A stretch of 23,806 nt of DNA from Amoebophrya sp. AT5.2 (Eukaryota > Sar > Dinophyceae > Syndiniales > Amoebophryaceae): the NCBI GenBank assembly GCA_005223375.1, contig RXOD01004339.1:1-23806 (forward strand), in the 5' to 3' direction. Both the position numbers and the translations under genes were made by a program. Of the stretch, positions 23,127 to 23,806 are shown in pieces. The first letter of the stretch is position 1. Every line of letters starts with the position of its first letter. The notes beneath the pieces were generated by a model, which was not told the origin of the DNA, searched no databases, and worked only from the letters and a program-made list of their open reading frames with translations.

Positions 23127-23806
23127 CTGACAAGAACTTGCGTGCTCGGAGACAGGCTCGGAGAGAGCCCTGGCGCGGGCGCGTGGCTGGCAAAAGCGGA
23201 AGGGCTCGCCCCGAAGCACTTGCTGCCTTGAGCTGCGGCCAGCCTGGCACCAGAAGCAGAACGCGCGAAGCCACCCTGTGCACGACCAAGCGCACGAGGG
23301 GCACAACATTGCCGCGCCTGCCGTCCAATGGTTCTCAGAGAATCGCGGGGGAGTACAAAAACCATGGCAAGGGCCGCAAACCGTGGCGGAAAGGAAAATA
23401 AGACGGGGCAGCAAACGACTGCCGGATCCATGGCGCGCGCGCACAACCAGCCGCGAGCCCACGCCGCGCCGAGCCCATGAGAAACGCCCTCCGCCCCCAG
23501 CGCGCGCCCCACAAACAACCCGCGGGAGAAAGGGAAACCGCAACACACGACAGAGAGAGAGACGCGAGGAAGATACACACAGCCACGACGCGCGTGGCAC
23601 GCTTGTGCTGCTTGTTGTCTGTGGGCGTCACTTGGCGTGGTGTGTTCCTTTCTTGCGTCCTTTGCGTGCGCTTTCCTGCCAGTCTCAGTCTAAGTGCGGC
23701 CGCGGCGCCTGTCGCTCCTAGCTACATTCATACCATAGGTGGCCGCCAGTGAAGTGAAAGCCCCGGGCCGGCTGCGCCTTGCGCCCACTTGCTGGGGTGT
23801 GGGTGC
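23106..23806. repeat. GC-rich repeat copy 2, inverted, cut by the window end
   Basis: This is the mirror copy of the right part of copy 1. For example 23617-23639 is the exact reverse complement of 22489-22511 (CACGCCAAGTGACGCC...). The last bases of the window match the reverse complement of about 22327-22350, so the repeat continues outside. Homology is strong at 22440-22650 against 23500-23690 and patchy nearer the centre, so the copies are diverged rather than a recent duplication or simple assembly mirror. Confidence 0.85.

Noticed and set aside
20948..23752. Many open frames of 60-165 codons on both strands in the GC-rich block
   Set aside because: Frames overlap on all strands, mirror each other because of the inverted repeat and show no domain; explained by high GC.

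Overview
This is nuclear DNA from a eukaryote. All recognisable genes are on the + strand and are split by short GT-AG introns. Several proteins are dominated by Ser/Gly/Ala/acidic low-complexity sequence. One intron is a complete TIR/TSD transposable element. Unidirectional genes, 'introner'-type introns and GC-rich repeats fit an alveolate of the dinoflagellate lineage, perhaps a compact Syndiniales/Amoebophrya-like genome. That placement is inference; no rRNA, spliced leader or other phylogenetic marker is present.

Layout. 1-1453: 3' end of an acidic, disordered-protein gene whose ORF carries two adjacent long hairpins. 2055-4196: a four-exon gene with a possible signal peptide and a collagen-like Pro/Gly segment; exon 3 holds a perfect 43-nt palindrome. 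4197-5777: mostly non-coding, with one doubtful ORF and another long hairpin. 5778-12077: a very large low-complexity protein over at least four exons, followed to 12821 by coding-like segments whose reading frame I could not settle uniquely. 12822-14450: no convincing gene. 14451-16394: a single-exon protein with a mitochondrial-presequence-like N-terminus and C-terminal membrane segments. 17200-19913: GDP-mannose 4,6-dehydratase (GMD) in six exons, the only gene identified with confidence; it makes the GDP-fucose precursor. 19914-20909: intergenic. 20910 to the end: a sharply GC-rich block made of two diverged copies of one repeat facing each other around an AT-rich palindrome.

Most interesting: (1) GMD intron 4 is a 691-bp element with 23-bp terminal inverted repeats and a 5-bp GGAAG target duplication, in which both splice dinucleotides straddle the element/duplication boundaries. 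(2) At least six unrelated long, near-perfect hairpins lie in the window, five of them inside reading frames that stay open across both arms. (3) The right end is a large inverted repeat that could form a cruciform. No shared pathway links the genes; the layout looks like a normal gene-dense stretch with recent repeat and introner activity.
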